From Ahniella affigens (GTDB lineage Bacteria; Pseudomonadota; Gammaproteobacteria; Xanthomonadales; Ahniellaceae): a stretch of DNA of 64,000 nucleotides. Below are positions 42,749-52,400 of this stretch, piece by piece; position 1 is the first letter of the stretch; each line of letters starts with the position of its first letter. Position numbers and translations under genes: made by a program. The stretch spans positions 2,976,001-3,040,000 of the forward strand of contig NZ_CP027860.1 in the NCBI RefSeq assembly GCF_003015185.1, read 5' to 3'. The notes under the pieces are model-generated. The model searched no databases. It was not told where the DNA came from and saw only the letters and a program-made list of their open reading frames with translations.

Positions 42749-44061
42749 TGCCCCGTTCCTTGTCCACCAGCTTGCGTGCGCATGCCTGGCAAGTGTCGCT
42801 TGGACGCTTGCTGCTGTTGCTGCTGATTGCGCTGGTCTTCGGCCTGGTCGTCGGCCAAGTCCTGATTTGCTTTCTGGTCGCACTCGCCGCCTACGGCCTC
42901 TGGATGCTCTGGTCGCTGGCGCAACTGCAGCGCTGGCTGGGCTCGCGAACGCGCGAGGCGCCGCCGTTTGAGCAAGGCGTGTGGTCCGAGATCGCCTCTT
43001 TCATTCAATCCCGGCATCAATCCATGCGTCAACGGCAACGTCGTCTGGTCCGCCTGCTGCGCGCCTATCGCTCCGCTGCGACCGCCCTGCCCGATGGCAT
43101 CATCGTGCTCAGCCCTCTGCAACAAGTTGTCTGGGCGAACCCCGCGGCAGAGGGCCTGCTCGGCTTCCGGTTGAGCAAGGCCCGCGGGCAACCGGTGTTG
43201 AACCTGCTGACCGAACCGGTGATGCGCGAATGGCTGCTCGGGCAACCGCAGCAGGAGCCGTTGATCGACGTGCAGACAGCCGCCGATCGTGACAAGCGTC
43301 TGTCGATGCGCTTGGTGCCGTATCAGGACGACCACGCGATGCTGATCGTCCGAGACATCAGCCTCCTGATGAAGTTGGAGCAGGTGCGTCGGGATTTTGT
43401 CGCAAACGTATCGCACGAGTTGCGCACGCCATTGACGGTGATCCACGGCTACTTGGACATGATCGAAACCGATGAGCACCCGAGCATCGCCACGATGATC
43501 GAGGAGATGCATCGACAATCCAAACGCATGGCGCAAGTGGTTGAGGACTTGCTCACGCTGTCGCGACTGGACGCCACCGAAGCCGCTGGCGATGAGCCAG
43601 TCAGCATGACGGCGATGATGGCGACGCTGAAGCGCGAAGCCGAAGCGCTATCAAAGGGGCAGCACCAGATTCAGGTCGACAATCTGTGTCAGGCCGACCT
43701 GCACGGTTCGATGAAAGACTTGCACAGTGCGTTTTCGAATCTCATTGCCAACGCCGTACGCTATACGCCGACCGGCGGCAGCATCACGGTGCGCTGGCAG
43801 CTCAAGGATCAGGGTGCCTGCTTCAGTGTGCAGGATACGGGCTTCGGGATTCCTGCCGAACACATTCCGCGCCTGACCGAGCGCTTCTATCGCGTGTCGA
43901 CCAGCCGCTCGCGGGAAAAGGGTGGCACCGGCCTCGGCCTGTCAATCGTCAAGCACGTGTTGAACCTCCATCAGGCGAAGCTCAATATTGAGAGTCAGGT
44001 CGGCGTGGGCAGCATGTTCTCGTGCTGTTTCCCAGCGGAGCGCCTGCGCCCGCGCGACTAG
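42748..44061 (+). CDS. phoR: PhoR phosphate sensor histidine kinase
   Basis: The 437-aa inner-membrane kinase has two hydrophobic segments at residues 17-55, then a PAS domain (LPDGIIVLSPLQQVVWANPAAE). The HisKA domain contains H223 in FVANVSHELRTPLTVI. The ATPase domain has NLIANAVRYTP (N box), DTGFGIP (G1) and GGTGLGLSIVKHV (G2). The layout matches PhoR. It is co-translated with phoB. Confidence 0.95.
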   Translation: MPRSLSTSLRAHAWQVSLGRLLLLLLIALVFGLVVGQVLICFLVALAAYGLWMLWSLAQLQRWLGSRTREAPPFEQGVWSEIASFIQSRHQSMRQRQRRLVRLLRAYRSAATALPDGIIVLSPLQQVVWANPAAEGLLGFRLSKARGQPVLNLLTEPVMREWLLGQPQQEPLIDVQTAADRDKRLSMRLVPYQDDHAMLIVRDISLLMKLEQVRRDFVANVSHELRTPLTVIHGYLDMIETDEHPSIATMIEEMHRQSKRMAQVVEDLLTLSRLDATEAAGDEPVSMTAMMATLKREAEALSKGQHQIQVDNLCQADLHGSMKDLHSAFSNLIANAVRYTPTGGSITVRWQLKDQGACFSVQDTGFGIPAEHIPRLTERFYRVSTSRSREKGGTGLGLSIVKHVLNLHQAKLNIESQVGVGSMFSCCFPAERLRPRD

Positions 44062-44106
44062 CCGGGCGCTGCCGCGTGTCGCGCCACGCGACGTCGCACG
44101 TAGGCG

Positions 44107-44805
44107 TCACTGCACGGGTTCATCGCGCGCCGGACCCGGGTGCTCCGGGTCATTCAACGTGAAGTGCCACCATTCCAACGGATAGTTCCGAAACCCTGCT
44201 GCGGCCATCGCATCGACCAGCGCTTGCCGATTCGTTCGAGACTGGGCCGAAACCTTGTCGGAATCGGTATTCGCAAGGGGGTCAAAGAAGTCGAAGGGCG
44301 TGCCGAAATCGAGCATCGTGCACGTATTGATGTCGTCGACCGACTGACACGTCATGATCGCAAGATCGACCGTGTCCGCCCGACTGTGCCCGGATTGCTC
44401 GGCAATGTAATCGGGCACCAGCACAGACTTGTCGAGATTCGGATAATAGGCAGGTTTTGTGGCCTGATCGTCCAGATCACGCGCCCAGCGCATGAAGTGC
44501 GCGACGGCACGCTTGGGTCGGTAGCAATCGAAGATCAGCAAGCGCTTCGATTCGGCGCGAAGACGGCGCTCGACGGCTGCCAATGCGTTGGCGACCGGCG
44601 CTTGCAACAGGCACTTGTTCGCCTCATAGCCGTCTATCCGCGTCCCCACGAAATTGTTGGTGCCGAAATACCGCATGTCGACATGAAGGTCTGGCACGAG
44701 CGACTGCACATCCACCAACGGCGTCAGTGCGGGAGTGACCGGCTTTGACCGGTGCGTACAAGCCACTAAGGTCAGACCGGCCAGCAGCATCAGAAGCGTG
44801 CGCAT
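44107..44805 (-). CDS. D-alanyl-D-alanine dipeptidase, VanX type, lipoprotein
   Basis: The 232-aa zinc peptidase cleaves D-Ala-D-Ala. It carries the family motif SGHSRADTVDLAI with zinc ligands His and Asp, and EWWHF near the C-terminus with the catalytic Glu and zinc His. FDCYRP precedes them. The N-terminus (TLLMLLAGLTLVACTHR) is a lipoprotein signal with Cys at the cleavage site. It is divergent from the murein-turnover operon, so it likely joins in peptidoglycan recycling. Confidence 0.9.
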   Translation of the reverse strand: MRTLLMLLAGLTLVACTHRSKPVTPALTPLVDVQSLVPDLHVDMRYFGTNNFVGTRIDGYEANKCLLQAPVANALAAVERRLRAESKRLLIFDCYRPKRAVAHFMRWARDLDDQATKPAYYPNLDKSVLVPDYIAEQSGHSRADTVDLAIMTCQSVDDINTCTMLDFGTPFDFFDPLANTDSDKVSAQSRTNRQALVDAMAAAGFRNYPLEWWHFTLNDPEHPGPARDEPVQ

Positions 44806-44883
44806 CGTGGCACCTGGTTCGTTGCGGCAAAGCCTGAGTGTATCGGGCTCACGCTCAACAGCGGAGGTTGCTACCATCGGGTC

Positions 44884-46269
44884 ATGCCTGCTCTGAATGC
44901 CGTTTCGCACCGGTTGCGGTGCGTCTTACTATGGTCGCTGCTGTGCCTGGCTCCAAGCAGCCGGGCCGCATTGCCTTGGACCATCGACGCACACCACCTC
45001 GACGCAGGATTCTGGATTGCGCAGAATGCTGGCGCCGACGACGTGCTGTTGCCGCGGGATCAGATCAGCGCATTCAACCGACGACAGTTCGCCGGCGACC
45101 GCAGTTTGCGGGACCTGCACCAATTGCCCGAACAGATCGATGGCGACACCCTTCGCACCCAGATTGCCAGCTTCAGTCAAGACCCGAGTACGCGCGTGCT
45201 GGCTTCCGGCAAGCCGCCCAGCAAGTCGCTGCGTCGTCGCTGGCAGAAGGACCTGAACCTTAGCGCGATCGCCAAACATGTGCCCGTTGCATGGGGACTG
45301 GTGACCACACGCGCCGATCTACGCACACTGCCGACCGATACCGCGTTGTTCAGCACGCAAGGCAGCACCGATCTGGATCGGTTGCAGGAGTCGGCCTTGT
45401 TCCCAGGTGACGCGGTGGCGATTCTGCATCACTCTCGCGACCGGCAATGGGCGTTCGTGCAGAGCGATCGCTACGCGGCCTGGATGCATCAGGACCAACT
45501 CGCCGTGGGTGATCGGCAGACGGTTCTTGGCTTTGCGACAAGCGAACCGGCGCGCTGGATTCTGGCAGCCACTGCCGAGTCCAGCTTCGATCCCGAGATC
45601 GCGCACGGTCTACGTTTGGACATGGGCGTACGCCTGCCATGGGTCGCCGACTGGCCGATGGACCAAGCTGTATCAGGCCAGTTGCCACTGGCGCATTGGG
45701 TGCTCCAGGCGCCAATGCGTGGTGCGGCGGGTCGTCTCGTGATTCGCCCGATCTTGTTGCCGAAGTCGATCGCGAGTGCCACCGAACCCTTGGCCTACTC
45801 GCGTGCGAATTTGCTGCGCCAGGGCTTTCGGTTTCTGGGCGAGCGTTACGGTTGGGGCCATGACGATGGTGGCCGCGATTGCTCTGGGCTGATCGCCGAA
45901 ATCTATCGGAGTGTCGGCATCGTCATGCCGCGCAATACGGGTGATCAGGCACGCAGTCTGGCGTTTGCGCGGACCGAACTGCCGGCAACCATGAATCACT
46001 CAGATCGGCTCCAGGCACTCGGCGCCTTGCAGCCTGGGGATCGGCTCTACATGCCCGGACACGTGATGATGCTGGTTGGTCAGCGCGACGGCGAGTTCTA
46101 CGTACTCCACGATGCCCATACGGCCAGGGTGCAAGATTTAGCTGGCAACCGCCGCGATCTCACGTTTCGCGGGGTCGTGGTGACCCCGCTCTCGCCGCTA
46201 CTTAGCGAAGATGGGCGCTCCTGGATCGACTTGTTGACCGTCCTCCAAACTGCGACGCCTGCGCCATGA
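44884..46269 (+). CDS. NlpC/P60 peptidase with SH3-like domains
   Basis: The 461-aa murein peptidase has a signal peptide (CVLLWSLLCLAPSSRA). A bacterial SH3-like region lies around 140-290. The C-terminal NlpC/P60 domain has the catalytic Cys333 in GGRDCSGLI, and the His in PGHVMMLVG. Such enzymes cut between D-Glu (or gamma-Glu) and diaminopimelate. It is the first gene of an operon that ends in a carrier, and its stop overlaps the next gene by ATGA. Confidence 0.92.
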   Translation: MPALNAVSHRLRCVLLWSLLCLAPSSRAALPWTIDAHHLDAGFWIAQNAGADDVLLPRDQISAFNRRQFAGDRSLRDLHQLPEQIDGDTLRTQIASFSQDPSTRVLASGKPPSKSLRRRWQKDLNLSAIAKHVPVAWGLVTTRADLRTLPTDTALFSTQGSTDLDRLQESALFPGDAVAILHHSRDRQWAFVQSDRYAAWMHQDQLAVGDRQTVLGFATSEPARWILAATAESSFDPEIAHGLRLDMGVRLPWVADWPMDQAVSGQLPLAHWVLQAPMRGAAGRLVIRPILLPKSIASATEPLAYSRANLLRQGFRFLGERYGWGHDDGGRDCSGLIAEIYRSVGIVMPRNTGDQARSLAFARTELPATMNHSDRLQALGALQPGDRLYMPGHVMMLVGQRDGEFYVLHDAHTARVQDLAGNRRDLTFRGVVVTPLSPLLSEDGRSWIDLLTVLQTATPAP

Positions 46270-47348
46270 TCATCACTGCCTGCCACTTGACCCGCATCCG
46301 TGCGCCGTTGATCACACCGTTCAAGACGGCGCTGCGCACCGTGCAGCAAGTGGACGATATCGCCGTCATACTCGACACGGATGTGGGCATTCAGGGCTAT
46401 GGGTCCGCGCCGGCCACGGCAGCGATTACCGGCGATACCCATGGTTCGATTGTGGCCGCCATCACGGAGCATCTGGCGCCGCGATTGATTGGCCGATCGA
46501 TCGCCTGCTTGCACGAACTGCTGCAGGCCAACGACGCCGCGATTGCCCACAACAACAATGCCAAAGCAGCGATCGATATGGCGCTGCACGATCTCTGGGC
46601 GACGTTTCTGGCGCAACCGCTATGTGTCGCTTTGGGCGGCCAGCCTAGTGTGTTGGAAACGAATTTGACGATCAGTCTGAATGCACCGGACGCCATGCTG
46701 GCCGATGCCGCGGCGGCCGTGGCCCGGGGGTTTCGAGCCCTGAAGATCAAGCTCGGCGGCGATCCTGCGAGCGACCTCGCCCGCGTCCGCCACCTGCACG
46801 CGCATCTGGATGGTCAGGTGGAATTACGATTGGATGCCAACCAAGCCTGGAACGCGCGGCAAACCGTGCAGATCCTTCGTGCGCTGGAGCAGGATGGCAT
46901 CCAGCCAGCCTGGATCGAACAACCGGTCCCCGCAGCGGATATCGCGGGTCTACGCCACATTCGTGAGCACGTCGCGACACCCGTGATGGTTGATGAGAGT
47001 GTGTTTGATCTTCGGCAGTTGCTGCGCGTGTTGGAGCTGCAAGCGGCTGATCTTGTGAACCTGAAGTTGATGAAGGCCGGCGGCATTCGAAACACGCTGA
47101 TGCTCGCTGATCTGTGTCGCCAATTCGGCGTCCCCTGCCAGATCGGCTGCATGCTCGAATCCGCGCTCGGCGTCAGCGCCGCGGCGCATGTCGCGGCCGC
47201 GCGTCGCGATGTCATCCGCTTTATCGATCTCGATGCTGCGGCGCTGTGTCTGGAGCCGGGCATCGTGCTCGATACGCGCTTTGAACACGCGCTGATTCAC
47301 GTCAATCACACACCGGGACTCGGTGTCCGGGAACTACTCGAACCATGA
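46266..47348 (+). CDS. L-Ala-D/L-Glu epimerase (enolase superfamily)
   Basis: The 360-aa muconate-cycloisomerase-type enzyme turns L-Ala-D-Glu, released from murein, into L-Ala-L-Glu. The general base pair is KIK in ALKIKLGGDP, metal ligands are in LRLDANQAW, WIEQPVP and VMVDESVFD, and LKLMKAGGI carries the second lysine. The 5' end overlaps the NlpC gene by ATGA and the 3' end the YkuD gene by ATGA. The context makes murein dipeptide the likely substrate; other dipeptides are possible. Confidence 0.92.
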   Translation: MIITACHLTRIRAPLITPFKTALRTVQQVDDIAVILDTDVGIQGYGSAPATAAITGDTHGSIVAAITEHLAPRLIGRSIACLHELLQANDAAIAHNNNAKAAIDMALHDLWATFLAQPLCVALGGQPSVLETNLTISLNAPDAMLADAAAAVARGFRALKIKLGGDPASDLARVRHLHAHLDGQVELRLDANQAWNARQTVQILRALEQDGIQPAWIEQPVPAADIAGLRHIREHVATPVMVDESVFDLRQLLRVLELQAADLVNLKLMKAGGIRNTLMLADLCRQFGVPCQIGCMLESALGVSAAAHVAAARRDVIRFIDLDAAALCLEPGIVLDTRFEHALIHVNHTPGLGVRELLEP

Positions 47349-48118
47349 TCCAAATGCGTAGGGTTTGGTGTTTGGCTGCAATGGCACTGCTATGCAGCGT
47401 ATTGACTTCAGGACTCGCGCGCGCCGCCGCGACGATTCCGTCCTGGCAGACTGGCCAGCAACTAATTACCGTCGTGCCCGCTGAATGGAACGCCAAAAGC
47501 GCGACGCTGCAGCGCTTTGAAAAGCGGCGCTTCGGTTGGCGTCGCGTCGGCCCGGCGATCCCCGTGCAACTCGGCAAGAACGGCAGCGCGTGGGGCATTG
47601 GTCTCCATCGCGGTGACGCTGGCGTGCCGGAAAAAATGGAAGGCGATGGCAAGGCACCCGCCGGGCTGTTCTCGATCGGGTTCGCGTTTGGTGCCGACGC
47701 CACTGCCGAGACCGGCCTGCCATATCAGCCGATGGACGCCAGCGACTGGTGCATCGACGTGCCGGGCTCGCCCTACTACAACCAGATCGTCGACCAGAAC
47801 AACGTGGGCGCCGAAGCCATAAAGGGCAGCTCGGAGCCCATGCGCCGCGATCTGCATCTGGGCGACGATCTTTATCGCCGCGGCTTTCTGATCAGCCACA
47901 ATCTGGAAGGCGCAGACCGCCGCGGCAGCTGCATCTTCGCGCATCGTTGGCGGGCGCCTGATCGCCCCACAGCCGGCTGCACAGCGATGGCTGCGTCGGA
48001 TCTCGATGCCGTGCTCAGGTGGTTGGACGCCACACGTGAGCCGCGTTTTCTACTCTTGCCCACACCTCAATATCAGGCGCTCAAACGCGCCTGGAAGCTA
48101 CCTCGGAGTCTGCCTTGA
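47345..48118 (+). CDS. L,D-transpeptidase (YkuD family)
   Basis: The 257-aa exported protein has a signal peptide (VWCLAAMALLCSVLTSGLARA). The catalytic motif includes the His in IFAHRW and Cys212 in TAGCTAM. YkuD enzymes form or alter peptidoglycan crosslinks, or attach lipoproteins. It is in the overlapping operon between the epimerase and the carrier (overlaps ATGA and TTGA), which suggests a part in murein peptide handling. Confidence 0.88.
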   Translation: MIQMRRVWCLAAMALLCSVLTSGLARAAATIPSWQTGQQLITVVPAEWNAKSATLQRFEKRRFGWRRVGPAIPVQLGKNGSAWGIGLHRGDAGVPEKMEGDGKAPAGLFSIGFAFGADATAETGLPYQPMDASDWCIDVPGSPYYNQIVDQNNVGAEAIKGSSEPMRRDLHLGDDLYRRGFLISHNLEGADRRGSCIFAHRWRAPDRPTAGCTAMAASDLDAVLRWLDATREPRFLLLPTPQYQALKRAWKLPRSLP

Positions 48119-49395
48119 AATTGAATCTGTCCGCGCCTTGGCGCATTCTGCTGGGCTTGCTTGCTGGGTTGCTGATTGGTCTGTTGAGCCCAAGCATTGG
48201 CGCTGAATGGTCGAGCAATCTCGCCGCAGGCGCCAAAGTCTTTGGTGGGCTGTGGCTCGCCGGTTTGCAGATGACGATCGTGCCGTTGGTCGTCTGCATG
48301 CTGATTGTCGGGGTGAACTCGGCCACGAATGCCGCGACATCCGGGCGCGTGGCGCGCAAGGCGATGCTGTGGTTTCTGTTGCTGCTGACGCTCGCCAGCA
48401 GCTACGCCGCGTTGCTCGCACCCGTGTTCCTCAGCTTTTTTGAGCCGTCGGAAGCGTTGATCAATGCGCTGCGGGCTGGCAGCACGCCGCCCGCGCCGCC
48501 TTCTGGCCTGCTGCTCTGGCTGCAGCAGCTCGTGCCGACGAATGCGATCAAGGCCGCTGCCGAGGGCAGCATCGTGCCGCTGGTCGTCTTTGCGTTGTGC
48601 TTTGCGTTTGCCTTGAATCGTATCGAGGCGAAGCGTCGCGCCATGCTGGTCGAGTTCTGCCAAGCGATTGCCGACACGATGATCGTCATCGTCAATGGGG
48701 TGCTATGGCTCGCACCGATTGGCGTTGCGTGTCTGATTCTGCCCGTTGCAGCCGAGGCTGGTGCCGCCGTGCTGGGCGCGCTCGGCATCTACATCGCGAT
48801 GCTGTGCTGTTTGTATCTTGGCATCATCATCGCGCTGTACGCGTACGTGCGCCTCGGTGGCGGTGAAACGCTGAGTCGCTACGCACCGGCCATTCTGCCA
48901 GCGCAAATGGTCGCAGCGAGCACGCAATCGTCGCTCGCCAGTCTGCCGGCCATGATGGATGCCAGCGGCAAGACACTCGGGTATCCGGCCAACGTCGTGG
49001 GCTTGGTGTTGCCAATGGCCGTATCCTTGTTCCGGATCACCAGCCCTGTGCAATACATGGCCGTCGCGACCTTCATCGCCTGGGCGTTCGGCATCGACCT
49101 CGCGCTGGCGCCGCTGATCCTCGCAACGCTGCTCGCCGTCGTCATTAGCATCGGCTCGGTCGGCTTGCCCGGGCAAGCGATTTTCATGGGCACGAATCTG
49201 CCCGTCACGCATTCGCTTGGTTTGCCGGTCGAACCACTCGGTCTGTTGCTCGCAGTGGATCTCGTACCCGACATGTTTGCGACGGTCGCGAATGTCAGTG
49301 GTGATTTGGCGGTGACCTCGCGCGTTGCCCGCACCACCCAACCAGAGGGCGGCATTGCTGACCTCGTACGTGATTTGGAACCGACAAAACGTTGA
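48115..49395 (+). CDS. Dicarboxylate/amino acid:cation symporter (SLC1/GltP type)
   Basis: The 426-aa inner-membrane carrier has about eight hydrophobic segments. It has the SLC1 hairpin and transport motifs: AASTQSSLASLP with serines, the segment LPMAVSLFRIT, and VGLPGQAIFMGTNLPVTHS. It imports acidic or small neutral amino acids with H+ or Na+. The start is a TTG at 48115 overlapping the YkuD stop. As the last gene of the murein-turnover operon, it may bring in glutamate or alanine released outside. Confidence 0.9.
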   Translation: MKLNLSAPWRILLGLLAGLLIGLLSPSIGAEWSSNLAAGAKVFGGLWLAGLQMTIVPLVVCMLIVGVNSATNAATSGRVARKAMLWFLLLLTLASSYAALLAPVFLSFFEPSEALINALRAGSTPPAPPSGLLLWLQQLVPTNAIKAAAEGSIVPLVVFALCFAFALNRIEAKRRAMLVEFCQAIADTMIVIVNGVLWLAPIGVACLILPVAAEAGAAVLGALGIYIAMLCCLYLGIIIALYAYVRLGGGETLSRYAPAILPAQMVAASTQSSLASLPAMMDASGKTLGYPANVVGLVLPMAVSLFRITSPVQYMAVATFIAWAFGIDLALAPLILATLLAVVISIGSVGLPGQAIFMGTNLPVTHSLGLPVEPLGLLLAVDLVPDMFATVANVSGDLAVTSRVARTTQPEGGIADLVRDLEPTKR

Positions 49396-49438
49396 ATGGG
49401 TCGATTCTAAGACCGCACGATGAACGGTGTGAGAGGGC

Positions 49439-52400
49439 TCAGCCCTGATCAGCTGGCCCGACTGGCTCGGGCTTCGGCACTTGGGCCGGCTTACTGGGAG
49501 ATTTCGACTTCGACAACAAGGTGATCTTCGGATCGTCCCACGTGCCTTGCACCTGGTAGGTGGCCGAAGCCATCGCATCGAGCGGCTTCTTCAACACGCC
49601 TTGTGCGAGCACGCCGGCCAACGCGCCGACTGGCCCTGCGGCCACCGCACCGACGACCGGCAGGGTGCCGCCCACGCGCGGGCGCACTTCCATGATCTGA
49701 TCGTAGTCATGCGCAGCGAGACCAGCGCGTCCGCGCACGCGAATTTCGGCAGAGGGGCTTTGGATATTCAGATCATCGGTGTACGCATCGCCGTCCTTCA
49801 GCTGAAAGCCGGCCTTGATGGAATCAAAGGCCATCCCTTTCTCGAAGAAGTCACGAAAATCGAGCGTGAGTCGACGTGGGATGGCGCCGAAGTTGACCAA
49901 TCCGAATAGTCGTCCGGCGCCTGGGTCGACGTCGAGAATGCGCCCGGGGCCGACTTCTCCCGTCAGCGCGCCATCCATGCGATCAAGCTTGAACTGCGCT
50001 GGTGAACCCACCCAATCGCCGTTCAAGCGCGCAACGGTCTGGCCGCCATCGACAAGCCCCGCATAGCCGAGCGTGCCGAGCATCTTGCCGAGGTCCTCGC
50101 TGCTGAACGTGATGTCGAGACCACTGCGCTCGCCTTCGGCCGTCAGTCGCCACCAACCGCCACCGCGTATGGTCAACTGCGGACTGCGTGTATCGAACTG
50201 TTCAATCTGCAGGCCGAGTTCATCCGGCCGCGCTTCGATACGCGCCTCGCCGAACTGGGAGTCCCCGAGTCGCAGGTCCTGGACCCAGATGTGCAAGGGC
50301 GGTAGCGTTTTTGGATCCAGCGTGGGCGCCTGCGGGCCACCTGCAACGACTGGGGTCGCCATCGCTTCGGGCCAATGCAGCCGATCAAAGCGCGCCGTCA
50401 CGCCACGCCGTTCGCGCTCGCTGTTCGGCAGCAGGAAGTTGCCTTCGATCGATGGGCCGGAGAAGTCGAGCCGCAAGGAATCGTCCTGACGACTGACCTG
50501 CAATCTCGTGTCGAGCATGGCCCGCCCGAGCAAGTTGAGTTCGGCCGCCTGCACGTCCATATTGATCGGCATGGGCTCGCTGGCCGCGCCCGTGTCGGAT
50601 GGATCACGAGCGGTCAATGCCGAAATCAGCGATGCCCAACTCCCGAGGTCCACGGCGGGCACATTGCCGGACACTTCGAGCCCTTGTTCGGGCAACACCG
50701 GCGGCAACGCACTGCCCAACTGGATGGCCCCACCAAATGGCCGGCTCGGACTCTTGAGGTGCGCCGTCATGTACAGAAGATGCCCCAACTGCAGCGACAC
50801 ATTACTGCCTTCGACCGGCAAGTCCATGGCAAGCGTCAGCGGCATCGCCGTTTCGGCGTCCTTTCGTAGCGGTGCGGGCAGCGCCAACGCAATCCCTTTC
50901 AGGTCCGATTGCATACTGAGGCGCTTCCGGCCCAACTGGCCTTCTTCGGCGCGATCCACACTCAGGCTCAGATCCCAATCCGTTTTGCCTGGCACCAAGG
51001 GCCAGAACCGCTGCAGCGTCGGGAAGCCGCTCATCGCTGAACTCGCCGGGAAATTGCCTTGCAGATTGGCCTCGGCCACCAAGCGTTCGGGATCGGAGAC
51101 GAATGTGCCAGCGGCAATGCTCAGTTGTCCCAAGTCCTCGCCCACCAGTACATGCAAGGCATCGGCACTGAAGCCGCTTTCGGAAAACCGAATCGTGCCG
51201 TACGCCTGACCGAAGCTGAGCTGCCATTTGTCGTCAGCCAGGTCGGCCTGGCGCAGCCGCACGCGACCATCCACCTGGTGCTCACCGAGATCTTTGCGCA
51301 GCGGAATTCGCATCGAGACCTCCACTTCGCCCACGCCACCGACTCGAAGGCCAGCCATCTGCTCGCCGTATTTGAGCGCCAACGGACTCTGCCGCATCAG
51401 GGCGAGCAAGTTTTCGCCATCTCCCACCGCCTTGGTGTCGAGCGTCAATACGGGATCTTTCATGCTGGCAATCGTGCTCAGCCCGTCGAACACGCGATTG
51501 CCCAGCACATCGGCTTCGATCAGATTCACCACCATCGATTTGTTGATGAAGCGGGCCGTGGCCTGTTTCAACATGCCGTCGGGCCAGTTTTCGGCGTAAT
51601 GGAGATCGACGTCGGCAACGTGGGCGACCGCTTCAAAGCGACCTTCATCGTTGAAGAATGGCCAATCGCTCGGATGGCCGCGAAACACCGCATAGCCATG
51701 TTCGATGCGACCGCGTTTCAGGCCATCATTCAACCATTGCACCGTCTTGGCCGGCATCGTGTTCAGTGGCCAGAAGTCTTTCGCCGCAACGATGTCGCTT
51801 GGAAACACTTCAATGCCCAAGTCCAGCAACGGAGTTTCGCCACTGACCAGATCAATTGCCGCATGGCCAGCCAGCGAGAATCCTTCGCCGTCAAGCCGCA
51901 GCGGCCAAGCCTCTACCCGGTAATTGTCCGCCTCGCGGATCAGCGCGACCCGAAGCTCCTGGATATTGACCGGCACGCGGCGCCCAAACACGTGAGGGTA
52001 ATCGATCGCGCTGGCCGTGTTCGGGTCGAGTTCAAAGAACACGGCACCACCGTCGCCATGAATACTGCCCGCGAGCGATTCGAGCGCAGGCGATTGGCGC
52101 GTGGCCGACATGCCCAACGACGTGGCGCGCGCGGAAATCGCTTGCAGGTTCCCATCGTCGGCAAAAAGCGATACGCCCGTCAGCACGCCTTGTGGACTCG
52201 CTTCAAACAGCCAACCCGCAAGCTTCGGCGAGACCGAATCGAGCAGCGTCGCCAGGCGGGCGAACCGCCCCACTTGGATCTGGTCGGCCACCAGTTGCCA
52301 GCGCTCGCCCAAACGCTGCAGATTGAGCCGGGTCAGCGCCTCAGGGTGATCCAGATCGTCGCCTTCCAGCAGCGCCAGTTCGTCCATGCCATCGCGAAAG

